Shown: positions 8,694 through 18,158, counted from the first letter of the stretch. The stretch is DNA of 64,000 bases from Flammeovirgaceae bacterium SG7u.111 (GCA_034044135.1 CP139021.1:3549635-3613634); one strand, 5' to 3'. Program-made: numbers and translations. Notes: a model not told the origin generated them from the letters alone.

Positions 8694-11600
8694 TTATCGA
8701 CCAGTAGTTAAGTAATAATCTAGCTTGAATTTTGCAGCTAGGTAGCTTGCCAAAGCTTCTTGTGCTCCCAGTTCTACAAACACCGCCTCTTTCATATTTT
8801 GGATAAAAGCTACGTAATCAATAGCCCCCTCTTCAAAAGCGACAACTGCTCCTTGGCGCTGTTCCCTAGCCAAAGGCAGGGCTTCTTCCTGATAAAACTG
8901 CCACGAAGCTTCCCATTTCCTATATTCCAACAACATGCTTTGGTAGGCCGTGTTCAGCTCAAACTTGGTTTGCATCAATTGGTACTCGGCTATTTTTTGT
9001 TGGATCTTTGCTGACTGTGCCCATCCTTGCTCCTTATTAAAAAACAAAGGAATGGTCAAGCCTAGCTGATACTGGTAAAACCCAGAAACATCGCCAATTT
9101 TCTGGCTTCCGTACATCCCATTGAGCTTGGGAAAGAAACTTGCATTTGCTGCTTTCAACTGAGCATTTGCCACCTCAATATTTTGCTGGCCAATCGCCAA
9201 TAAAGGATGGCTTTGCACCGAATCTACTACCACTATTGGGCCTAACCAGCTATCGTCATCCGAAGCATCAATTTCAAACACAGTATCGCTTACAAGCCAA
9301 AGGTTGAGTTTTTGCAAAGCAGCGGCATAATCGTAAGCCGCCTGCCCTTTTTGCAAGGCAATCTGTTTGGTTTGGTTGCTAGCTGCTAAATATTCCAGGC
9401 GAGAGCTTGCTTCCACTTCGTACCGCAACTCTGCTGCACGTTGAAATTCCAGGTAAATGGAATCGACCGAGGCATAGAGTACCAATTTGTTCCTTGCCAC
9501 AAATGCTTGGGCATAAGCTTGCTTTACTTGCTGTTCCAACTCTGCTTCGCTAAGGTGGTAAGCGGCTTCCGCCAAAAGCACTTTTTGCTTTTGAAGCTTC
9601 ACGTTGGGAGAAATACCAAACACATCTATGTTTTGCTGTTGGATACCCAAAACGGTGTAAACTCCATTTCCCACCCCATCTACTTCTTCCCCACTGGTGA
9701 GCACTTGCGTTTGCCCCAAGTCCCAAGCTGATTTCTTCAGCGAGCTTTGCTTTTCCACTTCCAACTTTGCCACTTGCAACTGAGGGTAGTTTACCTTTGC
9801 CCTCTCAAGCGCCTGCTCCATGCTAATAGGAACTCTCACCTGTTCTTGAGCTTGGGAAGAAGTTGGATACAACATTCCTGCAAAAAGGAGTAACGCTACC
9901 GCCACAGCAGGTGTGAGTTTTACTTTTTTAGAAGAACTTTTCTCCGTCCAGCGGTAAAGAATGGGCAGAACGAAAAGGGTAAGTAATGAAGAAGTCATTA
10001 AACCACCGATAACCACTGTAGCAAGTGGTTGCTGCACTTCAGCTCCTGCCGAAGAGGAAAGCGCCATGGGCAAAAAACCAAGCACATCGGTAAGGGCAGT
10101 GAGCAAAATAGGGCGCAGCCTTCTTTTTGCCCCTAGGTGAATACGCTCATCGAGATCGGTAATCCCTTCGGCTTTCAACTCATTCCACCCGCTGATGAGC
10201 ACCAGCCCGTTCAGTACCGCTACACCAAAAAGCACAATAAAACCAACCCCTGCCGAAATGCTAAAAGGCATTCCCCGCAGCCAAAGGGCAAAAATGCCTC
10301 CAATGGTTGCCAATGGAATAGCCATGTAAATCATAAAGGTTTGCTTCATGGAGCGCAAGGCAAAGAAGATAAGAATGAAAATGAGCACAAGGGCAAGGGG
10401 AACTACTACCTGAAGGCGCTTGCTGGCCCTCTCCAAGTTTTCAAATGCACCGCCATAGCGGATGTAATAGCCTGCGGGCAAATCAAATTGCCCTTCTAGC
10501 TTTTGCTTTATTTCATTCACCAAAGACTTTACATCCCTGCCACGCACATTTATCCCCACATACGTTCTGCGGTTTGTGTTGTCCCTACTTATTTGCATAG
10601 GTCCAGGTTCGTAACTGATTTCAGCCACTTCTTTCAATGGGATCTGCGAACCATTCGGCGTGTGGATGTAGAGGTTTTTAAGATCGTTGATATTGTTTCG
10701 CAAACCATTTTCTAAACGAACTACAATATCGAACCTTCTTTCCCCTTCAAAAAGCACCCCTGCTTTTCCACCTGCAAAAGCAGCTTGAACCGTGCTGTTT
10801 ATCTCTTCGATGTTCAGTCCATATTGCGCCAGCTTGTCCCGCTGGTATTTTATGGTCATGAGCGGAAGCCCGCCCGTTGCTTCTACCCGCATATCGGCAA
10901 CGCCATCTACAGTAGCGATGATCATTGACATTTCTTGTGCCTTATCCGCTAAGACCTGCAAGTCTTCGCCATAGAGCTTTATAGCAATATCTTCTCGCAC
11001 GCCCGTAAGCAGCTCGTTGAAACGCATTTCTATGGGTTGGGTAAATTCGTAGTTCACGCCGGGAATTTTTCCCAATTTATCTTTCATCTTTTCAATCAAC
11101 TTTCCCTTCGTCTCTGCGCTTGTCCATTCCTCTTTAGGTTTTAGCACAACAATCACATCAGCTATATCCATTGGCATGGGATCGGTGGGGAGTTCTGCCA
11201 CGCCAATTCTGCTTAAGACTTGCTCTACTTCAGGGAAATTGTCTATTACCAACTGCTCTATCTTAGTCGTGGTCTTTATAGTCTCATCTAGCGAACTTCC
11301 GGGCATAAGTGCGGCATGAAAAGCGATATCCCCTTCATCGAGCTGGGGGATAAACTCTCCTCCCATCTTCGTAAAGACAAAGACACTCAAAGCCAAGAAG
11401 GCTAGCGCCGAACAAACAATAATGACTGCTCTTTTCAAGGCTTTCGCCAACAATAGCTCATAGCGATCTTCTAACCAGTGGACAATTTTATCCCCTAAAG
11501 ACTCTTTTTCCTTATCTGGCACCCTTATGAACCATGCGGAAACCATAGGGACATAGGTAAGGCACAAAATCATAGCTCCGACCATGGCAAACATAAAAGT

Positions 11601-13037
11601 GAGCGCCATAGGCTTAAACATTTTCCCCTCTACGCCTTCTAAGAACAAAATGGGAAGAAAAACAATCAAGATAATCAGTTGCCCAAAGAATGCGGAGTTC
11701 ATCATTTTGGCAGAAGCTTCCTTTGCAACTTCGTCTCTCGTCTGAGCAGTATTCTTACCTAACTTCTTAATCTGCTGCACCAACATGAACACCGTACTTT
11801 CCACAATGATTACTGCCCCGTCTACGATGATCCCGAAGTCAATTGCCCCAAGGCTCATTAGGTTTGCCCAAACATCAAATACATTCATGAGGATAAAGGC
11901 AAAAAGCAAGGAAAGGGGAATTGTAGAAGCGACAATCAGCCCTCCACGCCAGTTCCCAAGCAAGATGACCAATACAAAGATCACAATCAGCGCCCCTTCC
12001 ATTAGGTTGCCAGTTACCGTACTTGTAGTTTTAGAAATCAGCGAAGTACGGTCTATGAAAGGTTCGATAGTCACACCCTCGGGCAAGGAAAGCTTGATTT
12101 GCTCTATTCGCTCCTTCACTTCCGCTATTACATTGTTAGAGTTCGCCCCTTTCAGCATCAAAATCATTCCGCCAACAGCTTCGCCCTTTCCATTTTTGGT
12201 CAACCCACCATAGCGCACTGCCGAGCCAAATTTTACCTTGGCAACATCCTTTACCAAGATGGGCATCCCTCCTTCGTTTGTAACCACTATTTCTTCTAGG
12301 TCTGAAATACTTCTTGCTAAACCTTCCCCACGGATAAAGTTTGCCATATGCCCCTTTTCGATATAAGCCCCACCCATATTTTGATTGTTGGCTTTAAGGG
12401 CATTAAAAATATCAGTAATAGAAATACCAATGGCTTTCAATTTATCGGGGTCGACAGTCACTTCATATTGTTTGAGTTCACCACCAAAAGCATTTACTTC
12501 TACCACACCCGGCACCATAGACATTTGCCTGCTCACTATCCAGTCTTGAAAAGTCCTCAAGTCCATAGCTGAGTAGGCATCTTCGTACCCGGGCAATACC
12601 TCCAAGGTGTACTGATAGATTTCTCCCAAACCTGTGGATATGGGTCCCATAAATGGCTCACCAAAGCCTTGGGGAATATCTTCCTTCACCAAAATTAATT
12701 TTTCACCTACCAACTGCCGTGGCAAGTACGTGCCCATATCATCTTCAAATACGATGGTAACGACCGAAAGCCCAAAGCGGGATACTGACCGAAGTTCAAG
12801 CAAGCCCGGCAGGTTTGCCATTGCTACCTCCACAGGGTAGGTCACAAATTGTTCAATATCTTCCGTGCCCAAGTTGGGGGCAACGGTAATTACTTGTACC
12901 TGATTGTTAGTAATATCAGGAACGGCATCGATAGGCACTTTGGTAATGCTCCATAAGCCCATACCTATTAATGCTAAGGTGAACAAGCCAATAAACAGCT
13001 TATTCTTGATTGAAAAAGCAATGATACGATCTATCAT
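8694..13037 (-). CDS. CusA/CzcA heavy-metal RND efflux pump fused to a TolC-like outer-membrane channel
   Basis: 1447 residues, against about 1040 for CusA alone. Residues 1-1035 form a heavy-metal RND antiporter: N-terminus 'MIDRIIAFSIKNKLFIG', proton-relay segment 'DFGIIVDGAVIIVE' in TM4 (around residue 405), and TM10-12 near 'LRPILLTALTDVLGFLPMAL'. A hydrophobic stretch at about 1041-1062 ending 'TSSQAQEQ' looks like a retained signal peptide. From about 1066 to the end the protein is a TolC/CzcC outer-membrane factor ('MEQALERAKVNYPQL', 'QLGLTIPLFFNKEQ'). Fused CzcA-CzcC proteins are known in Bacteroidota. With the adaptor downstream, the operon encodes a complete tripartite pump. Confidence 0.93.
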   Translation of the reverse strand: MIDRIIAFSIKNKLFIGLFTLALIGMGLWSITKVPIDAVPDITNNQVQVITVAPNLGTEDIEQFVTYPVEVAMANLPGLLELRSVSRFGLSVVTIVFEDDMGTYLPRQLVGEKLILVKEDIPQGFGEPFMGPISTGLGEIYQYTLEVLPGYEDAYSAMDLRTFQDWIVSRQMSMVPGVVEVNAFGGELKQYEVTVDPDKLKAIGISITDIFNALKANNQNMGGAYIEKGHMANFIRGEGLARSISDLEEIVVTNEGGMPILVKDVAKVKFGSAVRYGGLTKNGKGEAVGGMILMLKGANSNNVIAEVKERIEQIKLSLPEGVTIEPFIDRTSLISKTTSTVTGNLMEGALIVIFVLVILLGNWRGGLIVASTIPLSLLFAFILMNVFDVWANLMSLGAIDFGIIVDGAVIIVESTVFMLVQQIKKLGKNTAQTRDEVAKEASAKMMNSAFFGQLIILIVFLPILFLEGVEGKMFKPMALTFMFAMVGAMILCLTYVPMVSAWFIRVPDKEKESLGDKIVHWLEDRYELLLAKALKRAVIIVCSALAFLALSVFVFTKMGGEFIPQLDEGDIAFHAALMPGSSLDETIKTTTKIEQLVIDNFPEVEQVLSRIGVAELPTDPMPMDIADVIVVLKPKEEWTSAETKGKLIEKMKDKLGKIPGVNYEFTQPIEMRFNELLTGVREDIAIKLYGEDLQVLADKAQEMSMIIATVDGVADMRVEATGGLPLMTIKYQRDKLAQYGLNIEEINSTVQAAFAGGKAGVLFEGERRFDIVVRLENGLRNNINDLKNLYIHTPNGSQIPLKEVAEISYEPGPMQISRDNTNRRTYVGINVRGRDVKSLVNEIKQKLEGQFDLPAGYYIRYGGAFENLERASKRLQVVVPLALVLIFILIFFALRSMKQTFMIYMAIPLATIGGIFALWLRGMPFSISAGVGFIVLFGVAVLNGLVLISGWNELKAEGITDLDERIHLGAKRRLRPILLTALTDVLGFLPMALSSSAGAEVQQPLATVVIGGLMTSSLLTLFVLPILYRWTEKSSSKKVKLTPAVAVALLLFAGMLYPTSSQAQEQVRVPISMEQALERAKVNYPQLQVAKLEVEKQSSLKKSAWDLGQTQVLTSGEEVDGVGNGVYTVLGIQQQNIDVFGISPNVKLQKQKVLLAEAAYHLSEAELEQQVKQAYAQAFVARNKLVLYASVDSIYLEFQRAAELRYEVEASSRLEYLAASNQTKQIALQKGQAAYDYAAALQKLNLWLVSDTVFEIDASDDDSWLGPIVVVDSVQSHPLLAIGQQNIEVANAQLKAANASFFPKLNGMYGSQKIGDVSGFYQYQLGLTIPLFFNKEQGWAQSAKIQQKIAEYQLMQTKFELNTAYQSMLLEYRKWEASWQFYQEEALPLAREQRQGAVVAFEEGAIDYVAFIQNMKEAVFVELGAQEALASYLAAKFKLDYYLTTGR

Positions 13038-13329
13038 AAGTTTTATTTAATTCCAAAAATAAACACAACTCCCCACAGCTTTTACAAGCCAAAGATTAGA
13101 CTATATCACAGTTTGTATCAGTAAGTTTTTTAAATCAGTACTTACAGAATGTAGGCTATAAAGCCGAATAAATAGGCTTTAGCCTAAACTAAATTTTAAA
13201 CCAATAAGTCAATACAAATCAAAACGTGATAAACTCTATTTAACAAAGGAGATTGAAAAAGGGTGTTCGCCGCCTAGATGCAGCAATTATGCAACTAAAT
13301 AAGACGAAGCTATCCCAGAAGAAATGGAA

Positions 13330-13662
13330 TTAAACTTTTGGGGGATGAAAAGGCGGGTTTGTCGGCGCATCACAAAAAAGCTCTTTATACACTGAATTAT
13401 GCTTATCTAACCCAAGGCTTGCAACTATATGAACCAGCTCAAACTTTGGGCTTTCAACATGAATAGGGACGGCACGGCAGAAGCATAATGGGGAGCAACT
13501 CTCCGTATCCTCGTGCTCATGGTCTCCACAAGGAACACTATGTTGGCTCACAACAGCTATTGCTCTTTCTTTTTGAAGAGATTCAGATGCTTCGGGATCT
13601 GCACAGGGCGTTACCGAAAGCACAAGGAAGTACAAGGACAATATGGTGGCTAAGCTTTTCAT
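13330..13662 (-). CDS. Small secreted Cys/His-rich protein (DUF6660-like) at the head of the metal efflux operon
   Basis: 110 residues with a signal peptide ('LATILSLYFLVLSVTPCADP'). The mature part is dense in Cys and His: 'SVPCGDHEHEDTESCSPLCF' near residues 42-61. It resembles the short Bacteroidota family annotated DUF6660, usually found before CusA-type pumps. I infer a periplasmic metal-binding or sensing role; no function is established. It precedes the pump gene by 292 bp on the same strand. The Pro-rich end ('NPPFHPPKV') is also typical of the family. Confidence 0.75.
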   Translation of the reverse strand: MKSLATILSLYFLVLSVTPCADPEASESLQKERAIAVVSQHSVPCGDHEHEDTESCSPLCFCRAVPIHVESPKFELVHIVASLGLDKHNSVYKELFCDAPTNPPFHPPKV

Positions 13663-13757
13663 TTAGGGCTACAAAGGTAATGCATTGCTTGAGAAAAAGT
13701 AATGAATGGACGAAAGAGGAAAAAAACACACTAAAGTAAGTGTGCGGCGGTAATATA

Positions 13758-13791
13758 AAAATCCCCCTTTCAAAATAACCAGGGGGATTTT
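13758..13791 (-). terminator. Stem-loop terminator
   Basis: Perfect 11-bp arms 13758-13768 and 13781-13791. The minus-strand reading ends in a T-run, so it terminates the frameshifted gene that ends at 13820. Confidence 0.75.
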
Positions 13792-13819
13792 GGGAAATCT
13801 AGATCCGTTTACAACTCTA

Positions 13820-14459
13820 CTACCCCGCCTGCTCTTCTATCAGCGTAGCCGATATCTTACTCCAATTCTTCAGTCTCTTTTTGGTTTTGCTGTACCACTT
13901 TTCCAAGCCCAACTTGCTTTCCTCAAACTCGTCGTGCTCTTCACTGCGGAGTAATTCTGCACTTTCTTGGAACTTCTTTAGCTCCAACATATCCTGGTAC
14001 AACTTGATGCCATACTCAATATGGGTTTTGCTTATGTTTTTCCTTCATGAATGCGTTCAAAATAGGCTTATTTTGCAAAATAGCTGTGTAAAACTGAAAA
14101 GCTTGGAACTTCATCTCCTTGTAGTCCTTATCACGCTCACCTTCCAAGCTCAGAAAAGTATATTTCTCAGTATCGTCTTCAAAAATATCCCGAGCATAGC
14201 CTACCAAACTGATATAATGTTCCCAAAGGGCATCCTTAGCCCCGTTTAGAGCTTTGGTGGCAGCTTTCCTTCGGTTGAAAGCAAATGTGTATTCCTGCCG
14301 CTTTTCCACTATCTGGTTGTATTGGCTTAGCTTGGCTTCAAACTCTTTTTTGGTAAAACCTGCGGCAACCGCTACTTCCAACTCATTTGTGTTGGACAAG
14401 GTAAGCTCTATAAACTTCCTCATCTCTTCCATTTTCGCTGTTATACTTTTCTTAGACAT
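13820..14459 (-). pseudogene. Hypothetical protein gene interrupted by a single-base frameshift
   Basis: Two minus-strand frames belong together. The first runs from 14459 (start 'MSKKSITAKMEEM') to a stop at 14016, ending 'FMKEKHKQNPY'. The second is open through the overlap, reads 'HIEYGIKLYQDMLELKKF', and ends at 13820 with 'LIEEQAG'. Removing one C in the CAAAACCCAT stretch near 14026 joins them into about 212 residues. The protein is charged and mostly helical, without signal peptide. I do not recognise the family. The shift may be a real mutation or a sequencing error. The 5' side abuts an IS200-type element, so the promoter may also be displaced. Confidence 0.65.
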
Positions 14460-14487
14460 GCTATATGCTTTTAATATCAACTTAGAA

Positions 14488-15131
14488 ATCCACGCTCTAT
14501 GAGCGTGGTTAATAACCGCTCTGCGTGGCTAAGCCAGAAAACGGCCCAATGATTATATTCAAGAGTTGTCCCCACAACCGAAGAATATATTATGAGCCGT
14601 TTTCACAAATTGTCACATTCGATCTGGTATTGCAAGTACCATATAGTTTGGACACCTAAATATAGGTATAGAATCCTCGAAGGAGCAATAAAAAGGGCAG
14701 CAATAGAGCATATAATGCAGTACGCCTCCCAAAAGAAATGTATTATCGATACGCTGAACGTCCAAAAGGGCCATGTTCACTTGATTATCGATATCCCTCC
14801 CAAATATTCGGTTTCCGATGTGGTGGGGATCTTGAAGGGCCGGACAGCCATACGGTTGTTTTCAAAGTTCAAGAAGCTGAAGCAACGCCCCTATTGGGGC
14901 AACCGTTTTTGGGCAACAGGCTATTGTGTTGATACGGTAGGGCTTGACCCAGAAAAGATAAGGCTTTACGTGGAGTATCAAGAAGAACAGGAAAAAAAGA
15001 ACGAGAGCTAAGAATAACAAAGTAATAAAATAGATTTATAACCGGGGACAATGAATTCCTTTGCCTCCTTTGGGGGCAAGGGCAGTTTACCCCCAGGGGT
15101 TATCACAATTCCCCGCCCTTTGGGTGGGGAT
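14488..15131 (+). mobile_element. IS200-type element (IS200/IS605 family), tnpA only
   Basis: The single transposase gene lies between two hairpins. Left: perfect 8-bp stem 14490-14497/14501-14508, loop TAT. Right: 8-bp stem 15111-15118/15122-15129, loop TTT, with one G-T wobble. IS200/IS605 elements have no inverted repeats and use such subterminal hairpins as TnpA binding sites. No tnpB is present. The exact ends were not resolved; both flanks carry a CTTTTAAT string (about 14468 and 15131) that may relate to the insertion site. Confidence 0.65.
14592..15011 (+). CDS. tnpA: IS200/IS605 family Y1 transposase TnpA
   Basis: 139 residues, the usual size. HUH single-strand transposase: it cuts and rejoins single-stranded DNA at hairpin ends. 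The metal-binding pair is H61 and H63 in 'GHVHLIIDIPP'. The catalytic tyrosine is most likely Y126 in 'IRLYVEYQ', which corresponds to the Tyr of the C-terminal helix in characterised members. The N-terminus 'IWYCKYHIVWTPKYRYR' is diagnostic of the IS200 branch. The reading frame is intact, so the element may still be active. Confidence 0.92.
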   Translation: MSRFHKLSHSIWYCKYHIVWTPKYRYRILEGAIKRAAIEHIMQYASQKKCIIDTLNVQKGHVHLIIDIPPKYSVSDVVGILKGRTAIRLFSKFKKLKQRPYWGNRFWATGYCVDTVGLDPEKIRLYVEYQEEQEKKNES

Positions 15132-15373
15132 CTTTTAATAATGAATAAAATTTACACATCCATATGACACGGAGTTTTTACGGCTTTCTACGTAATTCCA
15201 CTTCCTGTACCTTGGGCAGGTCTGCCTTTTTAGGATTCATCCATGACATTTTTAAACTTATCCAAGCTATTTGCTCATCCTCCTTGCCAAGTCAAGCCTC
15301 CTCCCTGCCTTTTTACCCCTCCCTCTTGCCTTGTTGGTATAATTCCCTGCCTTACCGTTGTTCCCTTTAGGAT

Positions 15374-15425
15374 TACCAACAAACTTGGGCAGAGCATTGT
15401 CCCTCTTTATTTGGGCTCGCCTATC
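15374..15425 (+). pseudogene. Remnant resembling the signal-peptide region of the PIG-L gene at 32.3 kb
   Basis: These 52 bp align without gaps to 32300-32351 with 45 identities. In the matching frame the remnant reads 'LGRALSLFIWARLS' where the intact gene reads 'LGKALSLVILAQLS'. No start codon is kept at the matching position and homology stops soon after. This looks like the relic of a paralogous gene, close to a mobile element. Confidence 0.45.
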
Positions 15426-15482
15426 TATTGTTCCAGAAAAAGGTTGGGGCTTCGGGATTTATAACCCCGATAGCCACAAAAA

Positions 15483-15510
15483 AAGTCGGCAGCATCTTTG
15501 CTACCGACTT
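15483..15510 (-). terminator. Stem-loop terminator
   Basis: 12-bp arms 15483-15494 and 15499-15510 with one wobble pair and a 4-nt loop. On the minus strand it is followed by a T-run; it ends the phosphatase-superfamily gene that stops at 15546. Confidence 0.75.
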
Positions 15511-15545
15511 CACTTAAAATCTCATAAAATCACAGCCTACTTCTC

Positions 15546-16634
15546 TTACTCGCCTACTATTGCCGTTATTTCTTCACCCACAGTTTTCTCGTTGCTGTAG
15601 TCGAGTCCTAAAAGAGTGGCTACGGTTTTGGCTACTTGGTTTTGGTAGAGCTGAACAGGTTCTTTCACTTCGCCCAGCGCCTCGGTATGTGGCCCTATAG
15701 CGGCTATCCATATAGCACCAGCACCTTCTATCTTCAAGCCGTGGCTTTTCCACTCTTTGCCCTTGCCTCTACCATGGTCTGTGGTAATAATAAAGGTTGT
15801 TTTACCAGCATATGCTTCTTGGCTCTGCGTCCAGTCCCACAGTTCTTTGATGAAGCCATCCGTACGGTGGGCAGCATGTAGGTAGGCATCGTATTTGCCA
15901 TCATGCGCAAAATCATCAGTTTCCCCATAAGCTATGTAGAGGAGCTTGGGCTGCTTTTTCTTCAGGTATTCGAGGGCATAATTATGTGTAAAGGCATCGA
16001 GGCGAACAGCTGCCCAAGGGCTGGGTACTTGCGGCTGCAATTCGTTCAAGAACTTTTCCTTATCGCTCAATTTCCTGCCCGTTGCCAGTTCAAACCCTGC
16101 ATTCACAGGTATCTTGCTCCTTTTCTCATTGATAATAAATGGGAACACATCCCACGAACCGAAAGCGGCAACCTTGCCTTTGTATGCTGGAGAGTTGTTA
16201 GCAAATTCCAACACCGTCTTGTTGGGGTTCTGGATTTTATCGTTGCTTTTGATGCGTTTGTCATCGGAAAACCCTGTAAGAATCTCATTGTAGCCCGGAT
16301 AAGAGAACCACATTTGGTTTGATGCATCTACTTGGTTGTCATAAGCACGGTTTCCGTGGATCTGCCCTTTACTTGCCAAGGTGCTCCAAAAGAAAGGCAT
16401 CAGTTTTTTTCTCCTTTCTAGCGGATCTTTATCCCAAAAAGCCTCTTTTAGGGCTTTTACATCATGCACATAGTCCTTTTTATCGATCAGGTCGGGGTCG
16501 ACACCAGTAAAGAGTTCCTCCCAGCGCAACCCGTCGAGGGAGATCAGGATAACATTTTCAGTAGGTGCTTCATCTTGGGCAAATAGCCCGATGGAAAGCA
16601 AAAAAATAGGTAAGAGAATGGTAAGTTTTTTCAT
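15546..16634 (-). CDS. Secreted alkaline phosphatase superfamily protein (type I phosphodiesterase-like)
   Basis: 362 residues from the start at 16634, chosen because 'MKKLTILLPIFLLSIGLFAQ' is a typical signal peptide. The fold of the sulfatase/phosphatase/phosphopentomutase clan shows in 'NVILISLDGLRWEELFTG' (first metal Asp), 'YIAYGETDDFAHDGKYDAYL' (metal site Asp and His), and 'TTFIITTDHGRGKGKEW' (metal Asp-His). Such enzymes hydrolyse phosphate mono- or diesters in the periplasm; the substrate cannot be read from sequence. It stands alone, flanked by an IS remnant region and a divergent gene. Confidence 0.82.
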   Translation of the reverse strand: MKKLTILLPIFLLSIGLFAQDEAPTENVILISLDGLRWEELFTGVDPDLIDKKDYVHDVKALKEAFWDKDPLERRKKLMPFFWSTLASKGQIHGNRAYDNQVDASNQMWFSYPGYNEILTGFSDDKRIKSNDKIQNPNKTVLEFANNSPAYKGKVAAFGSWDVFPFIINEKRSKIPVNAGFELATGRKLSDKEKFLNELQPQVPSPWAAVRLDAFTHNYALEYLKKKQPKLLYIAYGETDDFAHDGKYDAYLHAAHRTDGFIKELWDWTQSQEAYAGKTTFIITTDHGRGKGKEWKSHGLKIEGAGAIWIAAIGPHTEALGEVKEPVQLYQNQVAKTVATLLGLDYSNEKTVGEEITAIVGE

Positions 16635-16658
16635 GTTTTCAATAACTATTGGTAGCAA

Positions 16659-17006
16659 GTTTCAGTCAACTCATTCAAATAAACGACTTATAAAAAGTAC
16701 TTGAATGAAGCTGAAAAGGTATCGATAAAACCACGATCTATCAATCTTAACCCCTAAGATTAGGAATATGTTAAAACTCAAGTCTTCTTCCATTCATATA
16801 TTCCTTGTATAAGTTGGATTCTTGGCAAGCTTTGGCATTGCCCTATAACAAACCTTTGCCTACCGCATTAAATTTGGTAAACTTGTATGCTCATAAGTGA
16901 GGCTAGAAGTTAGAAAAAAAAGTATTTGACTAAAGTAGCAAGTAGATTTATAAAGAACTATAAAACAGAACCCTTTTAACAAGCATTTAACCTACACTCA
17001 ACCACT
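16659..17006. other. Divergent promoter region
   Basis: 348 bp between two divergent genes. It must hold both promoters. I see AT-rich DNA but no full match to the TTTG...TAnnTTTG promoter. Confidence 0.4.
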
Positions 17007-18158
17007 ATGCTAACTTGCCAGAAAGAATTATTTGATTTACCTGAAGAAGTCACCTACCTCAATGCTTCTTATATGTCTCCCTTGCTCAAATCGGCAGCCG
17101 AAGAGGGTATTAAAGGCTTGAACAAGAAGCTAAGACCATTTGAGATTTACCCAAAAGACTTTTTTGAACATGCTGCATTGGTCAAGAAGGAGTTCGCCCA
17201 GCTCATCAATACTCCCGAGCCAGATAGAATCGCCCTGATCCCTGCGGTATCTTATGGAATGGCCGTTGTTGCCAATAACCTTCCTCTCAAAGAAGGTCAG
17301 AACATCGTAGTAGTTGGCGAGCAGTTCCCCAGCAATGTGTATCCATGGAGGGCACTAGCTTCTGACAAAGGAGCAAGCATACGAACTGTTTGTGCGCCAA
17401 GCTCAACCGAAAAAAGGGGGCTGCTATGGAACGAGCAATTGTTAGAAGCCATAGATGAGCAAACTGCGCTAGTTGCCATTGCTCCTTTGCACTGGGCAGA
17501 TGGAACGCTGTTTGATTTGATGGCAATCCGCAAAAAAACAAAGGACGTTGGGGCATGGATGGCGATCGATGGCACCCAATCGGTTGGTGCATTGCCTATT
17601 GATGTCTCCGAACTGCAGCCAGAGGCTTTGGTCTGCTCGGGGTACAAATGGCTATTGGGTTCTTATGGCTCTGGGCTGGCTTACTTCAGCAAGATCTTGG
17701 ATAACGGGAAACCCATTGAAGAAGGTTGGATTGGAAGGAAAGACAGCGAGAACTTTTCGGGCTTACTGAACTACAAAGATAACTATTTACCAGCTGCGAA
17801 CCGCTACGAAATGGGTGGAAGAAGTAATTTCATTAGCCTACCCATCCAGCTTGAATCTCTTAGGCAACTCAACAAATGGGGAGTGGAAAATATACAGGCT
17901 TATTGCAAGGCTATTTCAGAAAAAGCCATAGAGCGGATGAAAAATGCAGGGCTGATTATAGAAAAAGATTGCCTCGCTTACCACCTCTTTGGTGTAAGGC
18001 TTCCCGAAGGGATGGATTTGGAAAAAGTGAAAGAAGCCCTACAAGAAAAACAGGTTTTTGTTTCGTACCGAGGGAATTCTATTCGGGTCTCTCCACACCT
18101 TTACAATACCGAAGAACAGCTGAAGCTCTTTGTGGATACAATCTTAAATAAGTCATAA
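17007..18158 (+). CDS. Aminotransferase class V-fold PLP-dependent enzyme
   Basis: 383 residues, cytoplasmic, complete fold. PLP lysine lies in 'LVCSGYKWLLGSYG' near residue 215, and the cofactor Asp in 'AWMAIDGTQSVGALPIDV' near 190. 'YLNASYMSPL' at the N-terminus and 'RGNSIRVSPHLYNTEEQL' at the C-terminus fit the isopenicillin-N-epimerase/cysteine desulfurase-like branch. There is no active-site Cys loop of a true cysteine desulfurase and no iron-sulfur cluster genes nearby, so I do not assign a specific reaction. Single gene with its own strong terminator. Confidence 0.88.
   Translation: MLTCQKELFDLPEEVTYLNASYMSPLLKSAAEEGIKGLNKKLRPFEIYPKDFFEHAALVKKEFAQLINTPEPDRIALIPAVSYGMAVVANNLPLKEGQNIVVVGEQFPSNVYPWRALASDKGASIRTVCAPSSTEKRGLLWNEQLLEAIDEQTALVAIAPLHWADGTLFDLMAIRKKTKDVGAWMAIDGTQSVGALPIDVSELQPEALVCSGYKWLLGSYGSGLAYFSKILDNGKPIEEGWIGRKDSENFSGLLNYKDNYLPAANRYEMGGRSNFISLPIQLESLRQLNKWGVENIQAYCKAISEKAIERMKNAGLIIEKDCLAYHLFGVRLPEGMDLEKVKEALQEKQVFVSYRGNSIRVSPHLYNTEEQLKLFVDTILNKS

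Larger units (their letters stand above)
15012..15545. other. Intergenic region with IS right end, gene remnant and terminator
   Basis: It holds the right-end hairpin of the IS200-type element, a 52-bp remnant (15374-15425) and a terminator (15483-15510). Short open frames across it have no recognisable protein features and C/T-rich low-complexity content, and I do not call them genes. Confidence 0.5.

Noticed and set aside
13672-13679. -7 box (TACCTTTG on the minus strand) for the 110-residue Cys/His-rich gene
   Set aside because: It would place the transcript start almost on the start codon and has no -33 partner.
15164-15600. Several overlapping plus-strand open frames after the IS200-type element
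   Set aside because: C/T-rich low-complexity translation; they run through a terminator and into the 3' end of the opposite-strand phosphatase gene.
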